A DNA stretch of 64,000 bases from positions 62,001-126,000 of the forward strand of contig NZ_JAMBOC010000006.1 in NCBI RefSeq assembly GCF_023715405.1. Direction: 5' to 3'. Positions within the stretch are counted from its first letter, which is position 1. Each line of letters starts with the position of its first letter. Below, piece by piece: positions 44,889-53,592 of this stretch. Made by a program: the position numbers and the translations under genes. Source of the stretch: Solibacillus isronensis. Its GTDB lineage: Bacteria; Bacillota; Bacilli; Bacillales_A; Planococcaceae. The notes under the pieces are model-generated. The model was given only the letters and a program-made list of their open reading frames with translations. It was not told where the DNA came from and made no database searches.

Positions 44889-44911
44889 ACAAGACAAGGA
44901 GAGTGATTAGC

Positions 44912-45616
44912 ATGAAAATCGAAGTATGGTCTGACTATGTATGTCCTTTTTGCTATATCGGCAAGAAACAATTAGAAATCGCATTAGATGAACTTGGGTA
45001 CGGAGATTCAATTGAAGTAGCCTATAAAAGCTATTTATTGGATCCTTCCACACCAGTTGATACGACAAGCTCTGTATATGAAGAACTGTCACGAAAATAT
45101 CAGATTTCATTAGATGAAGTGAAGAAGATGACAGCAAATGTTACATCACGTGCCAAAGAAGTAGGGCTTGAGTACAATTTTGATGAAATGAAAAGTGCAA
45201 ACACTGTAAAAGCGCACCGTTTAGCAAAATGGGCTGAAACAGAAGGGAAAGAAAAAGAGTTTACCGAGCGCGTTTTAAAAGCTTACTTTTTAGAAGGTGA
45301 AGCGATCGGACAAACTGAGGTATTACTGACATTAGCAAAAGAAGTAGGGTTATCTGCAGAAAAAGCTCGTCAAGTTATTGAGAGCGATGAGTATATGGAA
45401 CAGGTGCAACAAGATATTGCAGTCGCTCAAAATCTTGGTGTACGTGGTGTTCCTTTCTTTGTCATTGATAATAAGTACGGCATTTCAGGTGCACAGCCAC
45501 AGGAAGTGTTTGAACAAACGATTGAAAAGGCAGCACAGGAAATTGGTTTACGTAAGCCTTTGAAAATGCAAGGGGTAGACGGTGCTGCATGTACCGATGA
45601 TTCTTGTGATATTTAA
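44912..45616 (+). CDS. DsbA-family (FrnE-like) thiol oxidoreductase
   Basis: A 234-residue cytosolic thioredoxin-fold protein of the DsbA/FrnE group. The active site is CPFC (Cys11, Cys14), with a cis-Pro loop in GVRGVPFFVID (~residue 178). A C-terminal tail adds a second Cys pair (Cys227 and Cys232, CX4C), which may exchange disulfides with the active site. No signal peptide is present. The ATG at 44912 follows AAGGAGAG; the frame from 44867 lacks a site. Confidence 0.85.
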   Translation: MKIEVWSDYVCPFCYIGKKQLEIALDELGYGDSIEVAYKSYLLDPSTPVDTTSSVYEELSRKYQISLDEVKKMTANVTSRAKEVGLEYNFDEMKSANTVKAHRLAKWAETEGKEKEFTERVLKAYFLEGEAIGQTEVLLTLAKEVGLSAEKARQVIESDEYMEQVQQDIAVAQNLGVRGVPFFVIDNKYGISGAQPQEVFEQTIEKAAQEIGLRKPLKMQGVDGAACTDDSCDI

Positions 45617-45702
45617 CTGGAGTTAATAGGAGTTAAACAGGGAATTTTACCTAGATTCGTATTTTTATATAAATTCGAAATAGGAATTCAGACTAAAGTA
45701 TG

Positions 45703-45740
45703 AGAACAATCTAATTGATTTTTTTAGGTTGTTCTTTTAT
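45703..45740 (+). terminator. Intrinsic terminator after the DsbA-like gene
   Basis: AGAACAATCTAA pairs with TTAGGTTGTTCT (one wobble), followed by TTTAT. Confidence 0.75.
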
Positions 45741-45829
45741 TATATAAAAGTGCCTCGAATTTGAGATACTTTAAAACAAGATAATAATTTAAAAATAAAT
45801 AATATTGAAAATAGTAGGGAGAAATGAAA

Positions 45830-46468
45830 ATGACAAACGTATTAGTAGTAAAAGCAAATAACCGCCCAGATGGCGTATCAACAAAAATGTATGAAACATT
45901 CATGGCTGAAGTTGCGAACAATGAAGGTTTAAACGTAACAACTTTTGACGTATTTGAAGAAAATATGCCATATTTCGGTCAAGAATTATTCAACGCTTTC
46001 GGTAAAGCACAATCAGGCGAAGAATTATCAGCAATCGAAGCAGGTTCTTTAGCTGCTTTCAACAAATCTCGTGAAGCTTTAACAGCTGCAGATGTAGTAG
46101 TATTTGCATTCCCATTATGGAACTTAACAATTCCAGCAGCATTACAATCATTCATCGATTATACTTATGGCGCTGGCTATTCATTCAAATACAATGAACA
46201 AGGTCAATTAGTAAGCTTAATGACTGACAAAAAATATATCGTATTAAACGCACGTGGCGGTATTTACTCAACACCACAAGCATCTGCATCAGAAATGTCA
46301 GTAAACTATATTAATGCGGTTATTGGTGGCGTATATGGTATGGAAAAAATTGATGAAGTTATTATCGAAGGTCATGCATCAAATCCAGCTGGAGCTGAAC
46401 AGATTATTGCTGAAGGCTTAGAAAAAGTAAAAGCTGCAGCGCAAAATTTGGCAAAAGTAACAGCTTAA
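45830..46468 (+). CDS. azoR: FMN-dependent NADH-azoreductase / quinone reductase
   Basis: A 212-residue flavodoxin-fold enzyme. It begins MTNVLVVKANNRP, has FAFPLWNLTIPAALQSFIDYT (~residue 90) for FMN binding, and NARGGIYSTP (~140). AzoR enzymes reduce quinones and azo compounds with NADH and protect against thiol-reactive electrophiles. The ATG at 45830 is preferred to 45824 because it is eight bases from TAGGGAG. A YodB-like HxlR regulator follows, as expected for a quinone-responsive pair. Codon use is strongly biased, hinting at high expression. Confidence 0.9.
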   Translation: MTNVLVVKANNRPDGVSTKMYETFMAEVANNEGLNVTTFDVFEENMPYFGQELFNAFGKAQSGEELSAIEAGSLAAFNKSREALTAADVVVFAFPLWNLTIPAALQSFIDYTYGAGYSFKYNEQGQLVSLMTDKKYIVLNARGGIYSTPQASASEMSVNYINAVIGGVYGMEKIDEVIIEGHASNPAGAEQIIAEGLEKVKAAAQNLAKVTA

Positions 46469-46488
46469 TTAAATTATTCATATAGTAG

Positions 46489-46529
46489 AGAAGGGTTGCT
46501 CACAAAGTTGTGGGCTCCCTTCTTTTTTT
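46489..46529 (+). terminator. Intrinsic terminator after azoR
   Basis: AGAAGGG pairs with CCCTTCT and GCTCAC with GTGGGC inside, followed by TTTTTTT. Confidence 0.8.
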
Positions 46530-46569
46530 AATCGGACAACGGCATTTATTAATGTAAAATTCACTTGGT

Positions 46570-46584
46570 AGTAAGCTACTTACT
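46570..46584 (+). promoter_or_regulatory. HxlR-type operator dyad
   Basis: AGTAAG-CTA-CTTACT is a perfect six-plus-six inverted repeat. It ends two bases before the -35 of the hxlR-type gene, suggesting autoregulation. Confidence 0.6.
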
Positions 46585-46586
46585 TT

Positions 46587-46615
46587 TTGTAATTAATAAG
46601 AAGTGGTAATATAAT
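46587..46615 (+). promoter_or_regulatory. Promoter of the HxlR-family regulator gene
   Basis: TTGTAA and a perfect TATAAT are 17 bases apart. Confidence 0.65.
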
Positions 46616-46668
46616 AAGTAGCAGTTAAATAAATTTAGTTTTAGAGTAGTGAATATGAGGTGAAGAAA

Positions 46669-46974
46669 ATGAAAGAATCAGCACTATGTCCGCGTCTATC
46701 AAAAGCAATGGAGCTAGTCGGGAAACGCTGGACAGCTTTAATTATTTATCAATTGTTGGAAGGACCTCAACGTTTCAATGCGATCGAATCAGCATTACCG
46801 ATTAGTGGACGCTTACTGTCAGAGCGTTTAAAGGAACTCGAAAAAGAAGGTATTGTTGAACGTAAAGTGTATTCGGAAGTACCGGTTCGTGTTGAGTATA
46901 ATTTAACGGATAAAGGGCATTCACTTGAACAAACTGTGAGAGAAATTGAAATATGGGCGAAAACTTGGTTATAA
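46669..46974 (+). CDS. HxlR-family redox-type regulator (YodB-like)
   Basis: A 101-residue winged-helix regulator of the HxlR family (SKAMELVGKRWTALIIYQLLEGPQRFNAIESALP, LSERLKELEKEGIVERKVY). The conserved N-terminal Cys (Cys7, in LCPRLSKAM) matches the redox-sensing Cys6 of B. subtilis YodB, which represses azoR1 and responds to quinones and diamide. The adjacent azoreductase supports the same role. GAGGTGA precedes the ATG at 46669. A dyad lies in its own promoter; I see no clear copy before azoR. Confidence 0.82.
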   Translation: MKESALCPRLSKAMELVGKRWTALIIYQLLEGPQRFNAIESALPISGRLLSERLKELEKEGIVERKVYSEVPVRVEYNLTDKGHSLEQTVREIEIWAKTWL

Positions 46975-47059
46975 ATCATGCTGTTTTACTTGTAAAAAGC
47001 GTTATAAAAACAGATACTTAAAAAGTACGTCAGCTTTACAGGAAAGGAAAATGTTTTTT

Positions 47060-47971
47060 ATGACAATTCAACAGTGGGAAAATGATTTATCACAATGGAT
47101 CCCTTCAACTAATATAAAAATAAATGAAACACTAAAAAAATATACGATGACAAAGCTTGGCGGTAAGGCAGATATTTTAGTGCTGCCGAATACAGAAGAA
47201 CAAGCAGCAGCTGTCGTTAAGTATGCATATGAAAATAATGTACCGCTACTCATGCTGGGGAACGGCTCCAATATGGTCGTACGTGATGGTGGAGTACGTG
47301 GTATTGTCCTGCATTTTGCTTTATTGGACGAAATTCGTATTGAAGGTGATACGGTTTATGCGCAAAGTGGCGCATTGATTAAAGAAGTATCAAAGCAAGT
47401 CGCAGCTCAGAGCTTAACCGGTTTTGAGTTTGCATGCGGAATTCCAGGTTCAATCGGTGGAGCAATGGCAATGAATGCCGGGGCTTACGGTGGTGAGGTT
47501 AAAGACATCGTTACAACTTGTAAAGTACTAACACCGAAAGGAGAGCTTCTTGAGCTGAACAACGAGCAACTGGAGCTTTCTTACCGGAAAAGTATCATTG
47601 CAAAAAAAGGCTATTTCGTACTGTCTGCTACGTTTCAGTTAGCACATGGTGATCAAAAGCAAATAGATGAGAAGATTGCCGATTTAACGTTCCAGCGTGA
47701 ATCGAAGCAGCCGCTAGAATACCCTTCGGCGGGCAGTGTATTCAAACGTCCACCAGGTTATTTTGCAGGTAAGCTTATTCAGGATAGTGAATTGCAAGGT
47801 AAAGGTGTCGGAGGGGCAGAAGTTTCTACAAAGCATGCAGGATTTATCGTCAATAAAAACAATGCTACGGCAAAGGACTATATCGATACAATTCAAATGG
47901 TACAGCGTGTTGTAAAAGAGAAGTACGATATCGACTTGGAAATGGAAGTAAAAATCGTCGGTGAAGACTAA
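47060..47971 (+). CDS. murB: UDP-N-acetylenolpyruvoylglucosamine reductase
   Basis: A 303-residue FAD enzyme that makes UDP-MurNAc for peptidoglycan. FAD-binding segment LMLGNGSNMVVRDGGVRGIV (~residues 68-87), FACGIPGSIGGAMAMNAGAYGGE (~135), and the catalytic Ser in PSAGSVFKRP (~225) are present. The form is type II (B. subtilis-like). I prefer the ATG at 47060; an ATG at 47051 (three residues more) is too near GGAAAGGA. It stands apart from the dcw cluster. Confidence 0.92.
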   Translation: MTIQQWENDLSQWIPSTNIKINETLKKYTMTKLGGKADILVLPNTEEQAAAVVKYAYENNVPLLMLGNGSNMVVRDGGVRGIVLHFALLDEIRIEGDTVYAQSGALIKEVSKQVAAQSLTGFEFACGIPGSIGGAMAMNAGAYGGEVKDIVTTCKVLTPKGELLELNNEQLELSYRKSIIAKKGYFVLSATFQLAHGDQKQIDEKIADLTFQRESKQPLEYPSAGSVFKRPPGYFAGKLIQDSELQGKGVGGAEVSTKHAGFIVNKNNATAKDYIDTIQMVQRVVKEKYDIDLEMEVKIVGED

Positions 47972-47995
47972 TCTTGGATGATATAAAATGACTTC

Positions 47996-48032
47996 AACTC
48001 GTGCTAATTTAGCGCGAGTTCTCTTTTTTTTT
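47996..48032 (+). terminator. Intrinsic terminator after murB
   Basis: AACTCGTGCTA pairs with TAGCGCGAGTT (one wobble), followed by CTCTTTTTTTTT. Confidence 0.85.
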
Positions 48033-48073
48033 AATGATAATTAATATGAGATTACATAAAAGGAGTAAGAAAG

Positions 48074-48832
48074 ATGAAATTTATTTCGTGGAATGTGAAC
48101 GGGATTCGTGCTTGTGTAAATAAAGGATTTTTGGATTATTTCCGTGAAATGGATGCGGACTTTTTCTGTATCCAGGAAACGAAATGCCAGGTAGGACAGA
48201 TTGATCTTCAACTGGAAGGATATTATCAATATTGGCATTCAGCAGTGAAAAAAGGTTACTCCGGTACAGCTGTATTTACGAAACATGAACCGTTAGCAGT
48301 GTACTACGGAATTGAACATGAAATTGCGGCAGATGAAGGCCGCATCCTTACATTGGAGTATGAAAACTTTTATTTAGTAAACACGTACACACCGAATGCT
48401 AAGAGAGATTTAACTCGTCTGGAAGAGCGGCTGCAATGGGAAGACCGGATGACACTATATTTGAAGGAACTTGATGCGAAAAAGCCCGTCATTTATTGTG
48501 GAGATTTAAATGTTGCACATAGTGAACTGGATATTAAAAATGTGAAATCCAATATCGGGAACTCCGGATTTACATATGAAGAGCGCGGAAAGATGACAGA
48601 ATTACTTTCAAGTGGATTTACGGATACGTTTCGTCATTTCCATCCGGACTTAACCGACCATTTTACATGGTGGAGTTATATGGCCAAAGTACGTGAGCGA
48701 AATATCGGCTGGCGCATCGATTATTTTATTATATCTGACCGACTTGTTGAAAAAGTAGAGGAAGCATCTATACATTCAGAAATTTTAGGTAGCGATCATT
48801 GCCCTATCGTATTAAAATTAAAAACGGTGTAA
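48074..48832 (+). CDS. exoA: Exodeoxyribonuclease III / AP endonuclease
   Basis: A 252-residue ExoIII-family enzyme acting at abasic sites in base-excision repair. Catalytic motifs are SWNVNGIRA, QETKCQ (metal Glu), YCGDLNVAH (Asp, Asn) and the terminal SDHCPIVL (Asp-His). Length matches B. subtilis ExoA. AAAAGGAGTAAGAAAG precedes the ATG. Confidence 0.93.
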   Translation: MKFISWNVNGIRACVNKGFLDYFREMDADFFCIQETKCQVGQIDLQLEGYYQYWHSAVKKGYSGTAVFTKHEPLAVYYGIEHEIAADEGRILTLEYENFYLVNTYTPNAKRDLTRLEERLQWEDRMTLYLKELDAKKPVIYCGDLNVAHSELDIKNVKSNIGNSGFTYEERGKMTELLSSGFTDTFRHFHPDLTDHFTWWSYMAKVRERNIGWRIDYFIISDRLVEKVEEASIHSEILGSDHCPIVLKLKTV

Positions 48833-48909
48833 GATGAATAGACTAATAGAAACAGAACTTTTACAGCATAATAAAGCTTTGTAAAAACAGAAAAAAAGAG
48901 GTGGAATTT

Positions 48910-51321
48910 ATGGCACAACAGGCGAAAAAGTCAAAAGGGCGCAAATTTATAAACATCGTCATTTGGGCAGTTGGGATTTTAATTATTGTAGGTGGTGCAG
49001 CGGTAGCAGGATTGCACTTATACGTAGCAAATTCTAAACCTGTCATTGAAGGTGAACTCGCGGTATCGATTTTAGATGATGATGTTGAAGTTACGAGAGA
49101 TGGTGTAGGGGTTCCACACATTGTGGCCAAGTCTGATGCGGATCTTTACCGTGCACAAGGCTATGTGCAGGCACAGGATCGTTTATTCCAAATGGATTTA
49201 GCGCGCCGCCAAGCAAGTGGTATGTTAGCTGAAGTGGTAGGGGAATCTGCAGTAAATACAGATAAGTTTTTCCGTACATTCAGTTTACGACATGCTGCAG
49301 AGTTATCATGGGATGATTATGATGCACAGTCAAAACAAATTCTTGAATGGTATGCGGAAGGTGTAAATGCTTTTATCGATGAAGTAAAAGGTACGAGCAA
49401 ACTTTCATATGAATTCAAACTACTAGGGTATACGCCTGAAGCTTGGACACCGATTGATTCATTGACAATTGGTAAATATATGGCATATGACTTAGGCGGA
49501 AACTGGAATCAGCAAGCTTTCCGATCATGGGCAATGCAAAACTATACACAAGAACAAGCTGAAGAATTATTTATAGAGTACCCAGAAAACGCTCAATCAA
49601 TTATTGAAGCAAATTTAAATCTGGAAACGGATATTGCAAGTGCCATTCCGACAGATTACTTACCGTCAGAACATAACGGCAGTAATAACTGGGTTGTAAG
49701 TGGCGAGCTGACAAAATCGGGTAAGCCATTACTTGCAGATGATCCACATCTAGGATTAAGCACGCCATCTGTATGGTATCAAATGCATCTGGAATCACCT
49801 GAACAAAATGTTAGTGGTGTAATTTTTGCAGGGATCCCTGGAATTATTCTTGGGCATAACGAACAAATTGCATGGGGCGTAACGAATGTGAACCCGGATG
49901 TACAAGATTTATATATTGAAAAACCAAACCCTGAAAACCCATATGAATTTGAATATGACGGTGAATGGGAAGAGGCAACTGTCCGACAAGAGCCGATCAA
50001 AGTAAAAGACGGTGAAACGGTGGACTTTGAAGTTGTGGAAACACGCCATGGCCCAATCATTTCTAACATTATGTTAAAAGATACAAAAATGAAAGAGCAG
50101 TTCTCTATGCAGTGGACAGCACTGCAATCAACACAAGAATTAAAAGCAGTATTAGGCTTCAATAAAGCGACAAATTGGGAAGAGTTTGAAGTTGCGCTAG
50201 AGGACTTTAAAGCACCGGCACAAAACTTTGTGTTTGCTTCAACTGATGGAACAATTGCTTACAAAGCAAATGGTCTAGTACCAATCCGTAAACAAGGTAC
50301 AGGTTCATTACCGGTGCCAGGTAACTCGTCGGAATACGGCTGGGAAAGCTATATCCCATTTGATGAGCTGCCAACTGTTATTAATCCGGAAGAAGGCTAT
50401 ATTGCAACAGCAAACAATCAAGTTGTAGGTGATGAATACCCTTACCATATTTCAAATCTTTGGGCACAGCCTTATCGATATGAGCGAATCGTAGAAATGA
50501 TTAAAACACCGATGTATGATGAGGAAACAGGTGAATTATTAAAGCTTTCTGTTGCAGAAATGAAAGGTATGCAAATGGATAAAAAGAATTTGCATGCCGC
50601 AGAATTTTTACCGGGCTTGCTTGAAACGATTAAAGCTCAAGATAATGAAGACAAGTATAAGAGTGTCATTACTCTCCTGGAAGAATGGGAGTATTATGAT
50701 GACAAAGATCAAGGTGCACCACTTGTGTACCACTTCTTAATTGAAAATATGGAAAAAGCATTATTCCAAGATGCAATGCCGGAAGATGTTTACAAATTAA
50801 TGCCTGGCAAATCGCAAATTACAGACCAAATGCTGCGTGATGCATATGCAGGCAATCCGGGTGTCTGGATTACAGAAGAAGGCGGACTGGATAAATTTGT
50901 TTATACTGCATTCGAGGATGCTGTAACAAAGATTAAAGGTAAATTTGGGACGTCTGTTTCAAAATGGAAATGGGGCAGCTATAATCAGCTGACATTTGAT
51001 CATCCATTAGCAAGCGCATCGGACTTTTTAGCGGACTATGTCAACCCTGAAAAGCTACCGGTTGGCGGTTCTAGTGTTACCGTGCAAGCAGCTTCTGAAG
51101 ATGGCAACGGAAATGTAAATCACGGTGCATCGTGGCGCTTTGTAGCTGACTTGGATAATTTAAAATCAGCATATCATATTGTCGGTCCAGGACAGAGCGG
51201 ACATGTGAAGTCTAAATGGTATGACAACCAGACTTCAAACTGGGTTTACGGGCGCTATCATAAAACGAAAATCAATGGCGATATCGATCATGGTTATGAA
51301 TTGATATTAAAAGCTGAGTAA
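48910..51321 (+). CDS. Penicillin acylase family protein (S45, Ntn hydrolase)
   Basis: An 803-residue membrane-anchored or secreted Ntn hydrolase. After a basic N-terminus, one hydrophobic helix (IVIWAVGILIIVGGAAVAGL) leads into the alpha-subunit region. The autoprocessing site is HNG/SNNW, making Ser258 the new N-terminal nucleophile of the beta subunit. VRDGVGVPHI-type motif (TRDGVGVPHIVA) and YVQAQDRLFQMDL mark the family. It hydrolyses amide bonds such as N-acyl homoserine lactones or beta-lactam side chains in relatives; the substrate here is open. The ATG at 48910 is preferred to a GTG at 48901 inside the AGAGGTGG ribosome binding site. Confidence 0.88.
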   Translation: MAQQAKKSKGRKFINIVIWAVGILIIVGGAAVAGLHLYVANSKPVIEGELAVSILDDDVEVTRDGVGVPHIVAKSDADLYRAQGYVQAQDRLFQMDLARRQASGMLAEVVGESAVNTDKFFRTFSLRHAAELSWDDYDAQSKQILEWYAEGVNAFIDEVKGTSKLSYEFKLLGYTPEAWTPIDSLTIGKYMAYDLGGNWNQQAFRSWAMQNYTQEQAEELFIEYPENAQSIIEANLNLETDIASAIPTDYLPSEHNGSNNWVVSGELTKSGKPLLADDPHLGLSTPSVWYQMHLESPEQNVSGVIFAGIPGIILGHNEQIAWGVTNVNPDVQDLYIEKPNPENPYEFEYDGEWEEATVRQEPIKVKDGETVDFEVVETRHGPIISNIMLKDTKMKEQFSMQWTALQSTQELKAVLGFNKATNWEEFEVALEDFKAPAQNFVFASTDGTIAYKANGLVPIRKQGTGSLPVPGNSSEYGWESYIPFDELPTVINPEEGYIATANNQVVGDEYPYHISNLWAQPYRYERIVEMIKTPMYDEETGELLKLSVAEMKGMQMDKKNLHAAEFLPGLLETIKAQDNEDKYKSVITLLEEWEYYDDKDQGAPLVYHFLIENMEKALFQDAMPEDVYKLMPGKSQITDQMLRDAYAGNPGVWITEEGGLDKFVYTAFEDAVTKIKGKFGTSVSKWKWGSYNQLTFDHPLASASDFLADYVNPEKLPVGGSSVTVQAASEDGNGNVNHGASWRFVADLDNLKSAYHIVGPGQSGHVKSKWYDNQTSNWVYGRYHKTKINGDIDHGYELILKAE

Positions 51322-51335
51322 TAAAATTGAATCAG

Positions 51336-51366
51336 TCCTCCCTTTTTAAAAAGGGGGGATTTTTTA
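51336..51366 (+). terminator. Terminator after the penicillin-acylase-family gene
   Basis: TCCTCCCTTTTT pairs with AAAAAGGGGGGA, followed by TTTTTTAT. Confidence 0.75.
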
Positions 51367-51569
51367 TATTTAAATGTTACTTTGACGTTTAAGTTTTGAT
51401 ATAAGGAGAATAGTAGTGCAGTAAATATTTTAAAGTGAGTTAAAATGCAGAGGTGAAAATTACTAATTTAAAGTAAAAAAGTCACATATGCTAATCGAAA
51501 TGTTTGAGTTAAATTACTTGGCGTTATATGATTAGAGAAGAGAATCTGGTTTTATAAATGGGGCGAAAG

Positions 51570-51857
51570 ATGACAATGTCAGGTATTAAATTAATAAATG
51601 TAACAGAAGAAATTGTAAAAGGGCTTGTTAGTTTTCTGCTGCATGGCGTTGAATATCAAACATTTTGCCATTGTGAACAATGTGAGATGGATGTGAATGC
51701 AATTGTTTTAAATGTATTGCCTGCTCGTTATGTTACATCGGATGAGACGAGAGATGCTGTATTTAAACAAATGAGCACCCCGGAATATCTTGAGGAAATC
51801 AATAAACAAATTATCCATGCACTTCACATCGTAAAACAATATCCTAAGCACCCATAA
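51570..51857 (+). CDS. comFB: ComFB-family protein
   Basis: A 95-residue protein with the ComFB pattern: NVTEEIVKGLV, then a CHCEQCEMDVNAIVLNVLPARYV segment whose Cys residues suit zinc binding. ComFB lies between comFA and comFC in B. subtilis, but here it stands alone. ComFB-type proteins have been reported to bind cyclic dinucleotides. The ATG at 51570 follows GGGGCGA; ATGs at 51558 and 51576 are alternatives. Confidence 0.75.
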   Translation: MTMSGIKLINVTEEIVKGLVSFLLHGVEYQTFCHCEQCEMDVNAIVLNVLPARYVTSDETRDAVFKQMSTPEYLEEINKQIIHALHIVKQYPKHP

Positions 51858-52169
51858 GAAATGATTTCAATGCGTTAATTATGTATATAAGCAGTCATGA
51901 TCAAGTTTTGTAAAAGATAAAATGAAGAGGTTATTCAATTAGGGGCATACTAATTGCAATAGCCTTTTTCTTTTAATGCCTTTTAACGTAGGGAGACTTT
52001 AAAATTGCCACTATTCACGTCGATGGCTGACTAAATTGCTTCCTGTGTAACCATAGCCGAATTGTTATGAAACTGAGCCTATGAATTTAAGCGTTTACTG
52101 TTTTCAGTTAACTTTTTGCGTGAAATTGTAGTAAACTGAAAGAAGCAATTGGAAAGAGAGGGAACAGCT
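51858..52169. promoter_or_regulatory. Intergenic region between comFB and mntR
   Basis: It contains a strong terminator (51927-51973) some 70 bases after comFB, then about 195 bases with no convincing gene, repeat or operator. Its promoter for mntR is not obvious. Confidence 0.4.
51927..51973 (+). terminator. Intrinsic terminator downstream of comFB
   Basis: GGTTATTCAATTAG pairs with CTAATTGCAATAGCC (one bulge), followed by TTTTTCTTTT. Confidence 0.85.
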
Positions 52170-52589
52170 ATGCCAACACCTAGCATGGAGGACCACATTG
52201 AACAAATTTATCTACTAATTGAACATAAAGGGTATGCACGTGTGTCCGATATTGCGGAAGCTTTATCTGTTCTACCTTCCTCCGTTACAAAAATGGTGCA
52301 GAAATTAGATAAAGACGGCTATTTAATATATGAAAAATATAGAGGCTTAACATTAACGCCAAAAGGGCAAAAGTTAGGAAAGAGACTTGTTCAGCGACAT
52401 GATTTGCTGGAGCAATTTTTGCGTTTAATAGGGGTTGATGAAGAACGTATATATGAAGACGTTGAAGGTATTGAACATCACTTGAGCTGGAATTCCATTG
52501 ATCGCATTGCGGATCTTGTACAGCTTTTAGAAGAACAGCCTCAAATGACGAAGAAGCTGGAAGAAATGAAATCAAATCATAGTATGTAA
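52170..52589 (+). CDS. mntR: Manganese-responsive regulator MntR (DtxR family)
   Basis: A 139-residue DtxR-family repressor. Metal ligands match B. subtilis MntR: Asp8 and Glu11 ([10 protein letters not shown]), His in [10 protein letters not shown] (~77) and EGIEHH (~99-103). The winged helix is [29 protein letters not shown]. With Mn(II) it represses Mn importers. The ATG at 52170 follows AGAGAGGGA; the TTG at 52149 has no site. The cvfB gene starts 26 bases after its stop and is probably co-transcribed. No mnt importer is in this window. Confidence 0.93.
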   Translation: MPTPSMEDHIEQIYLLIEHKGYARVSDIAEALSVLPSSVTKMVQKLDKDGYLIYEKYRGLTLTPKGQKLGKRLVQRHDLLEQFLRLIGVDEERIYEDVEGIEHHLSWNSIDRIADLVQLLEEQPQMTKKLEEMKSNHSM

Positions 52590-52615
52590 TGATTGACAAG
52601 AAAAAGGAGAATATG

Positions 52616-53473
52616 ATGAATCAATTAATAAAATCAGGACAAGTAGTGGAATTAACGGTATTGGAAGAACAAGGGTCACGTTATATTTTAACAAATGGTG
52701 AGTTGGAAATTCCCTTAAATGCATCAGATGTAGCTGAAACAATTGCGATAGGCGATGTTTTAAAAGTATTCCTTTATACGGATCGCCGTGGAGACCTGCA
52801 GGCAACGACAGCCATTCCGCATATTACAGAAGCGGATTACGGTTGGGCACGTGTATTGAAAGTAACAAAAGAAGGTGCCTTCTGTGATATTGGTACATCC
52901 CGCGAAGTATTAGTACGTGCTGAAGACTTGCCGGTGATTGAAGAGGTATGGCCGGAAGCAGGAGATCATTTGTATATTACATTACGTACAGATCGCAACG
53001 GAGATTTATTCGGTCGTTTAATTACAGAAGAAAAAGTTAATGACATGTATGAAGGCGCAGCGGAAGACATGTTCAATAAAAACATTACAGCTCGACCATA
53101 CCGTCTATTACCGGTAGGATCGTTTTTATTAGGGGTTGAAAATCCTTATCGTATTTTCGTCCACGAATCGGAAATGAAAGCTGAGCCGCGTTTAGGACAA
53201 GAAGTGCAAGTGCGCATTATTGATGTGAAGGAAGATGGCTCGTTAAACGGCTCGTTTTTACCTCGAAAACATGAGCGTTTAGGTGATGATGCTGAGAGAA
53301 TCTTTGCATATTTGGAAAGTGTCGGCGGAAAAATGCCGTTTGGCGATAAATCAACGCCAGAGGAAATTTCTGAAATGTTCAAGATGAGTAAAGGTTCGTT
53401 TAAGCGTGCACTAGGTACTTTAATGAAAGCGCGCAAAATTACGCAAAAAGACGGCTGGACAGAAATCGTTTAG
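52616..53473 (+). CDS. cvfB: S1-domain RNA-binding protein CvfB (YitL)
   Basis: A 285-residue protein with tandem S1-type OB folds (residues ~1-70, ~70-140, ~145-215) and a C-terminal winged helix (STPEEISEMFKMSKGSFKRALGTLMKARKI). CvfB in Staphylococcus aureus binds RNA and affects virulence gene expression; YitL is the Bacillus homologue. The second of two adjacent ATGs (52616) gives the best spacing to AAGGAGA. Directly follows mntR. Confidence 0.88.
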   Translation: MNQLIKSGQVVELTVLEEQGSRYILTNGELEIPLNASDVAETIAIGDVLKVFLYTDRRGDLQATTAIPHITEADYGWARVLKVTKEGAFCDIGTSREVLVRAEDLPVIEEVWPEAGDHLYITLRTDRNGDLFGRLITEEKVNDMYEGAAEDMFNKNITARPYRLLPVGSFLLGVENPYRIFVHESEMKAEPRLGQEVQVRIIDVKEDGSLNGSFLPRKHERLGDDAERIFAYLESVGGKMPFGDKSTPEEISEMFKMSKGSFKRALGTLMKARKITQKDGWTEIV

Positions 53474-53484
53474 ATACAACTATA

Positions 53485-53525
53485 AGTAAAAGGGGAAATG
53501 TATATGAAACCTTTTACTTTTTTTA
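53485..53525 (+). terminator. Intrinsic terminator after cvfB
   Basis: AGTAAAAGG pairs with CCTTTTACT across a 16-base loop, followed by TTTTTTT. Confidence 0.75.
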
Positions 53526-53592
53526 TTCGTATTAATTAGAGAATGTATAGTAGAATTGGACAACATATACATTCGTAAAGGGGGATTTATAA

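Noticed and set aside
53490..53539. 11-codon frame after AAAGGGG inside the cvfB terminator.
   Set aside because: It lies within the terminator hairpin and T run; expression is unlikely.
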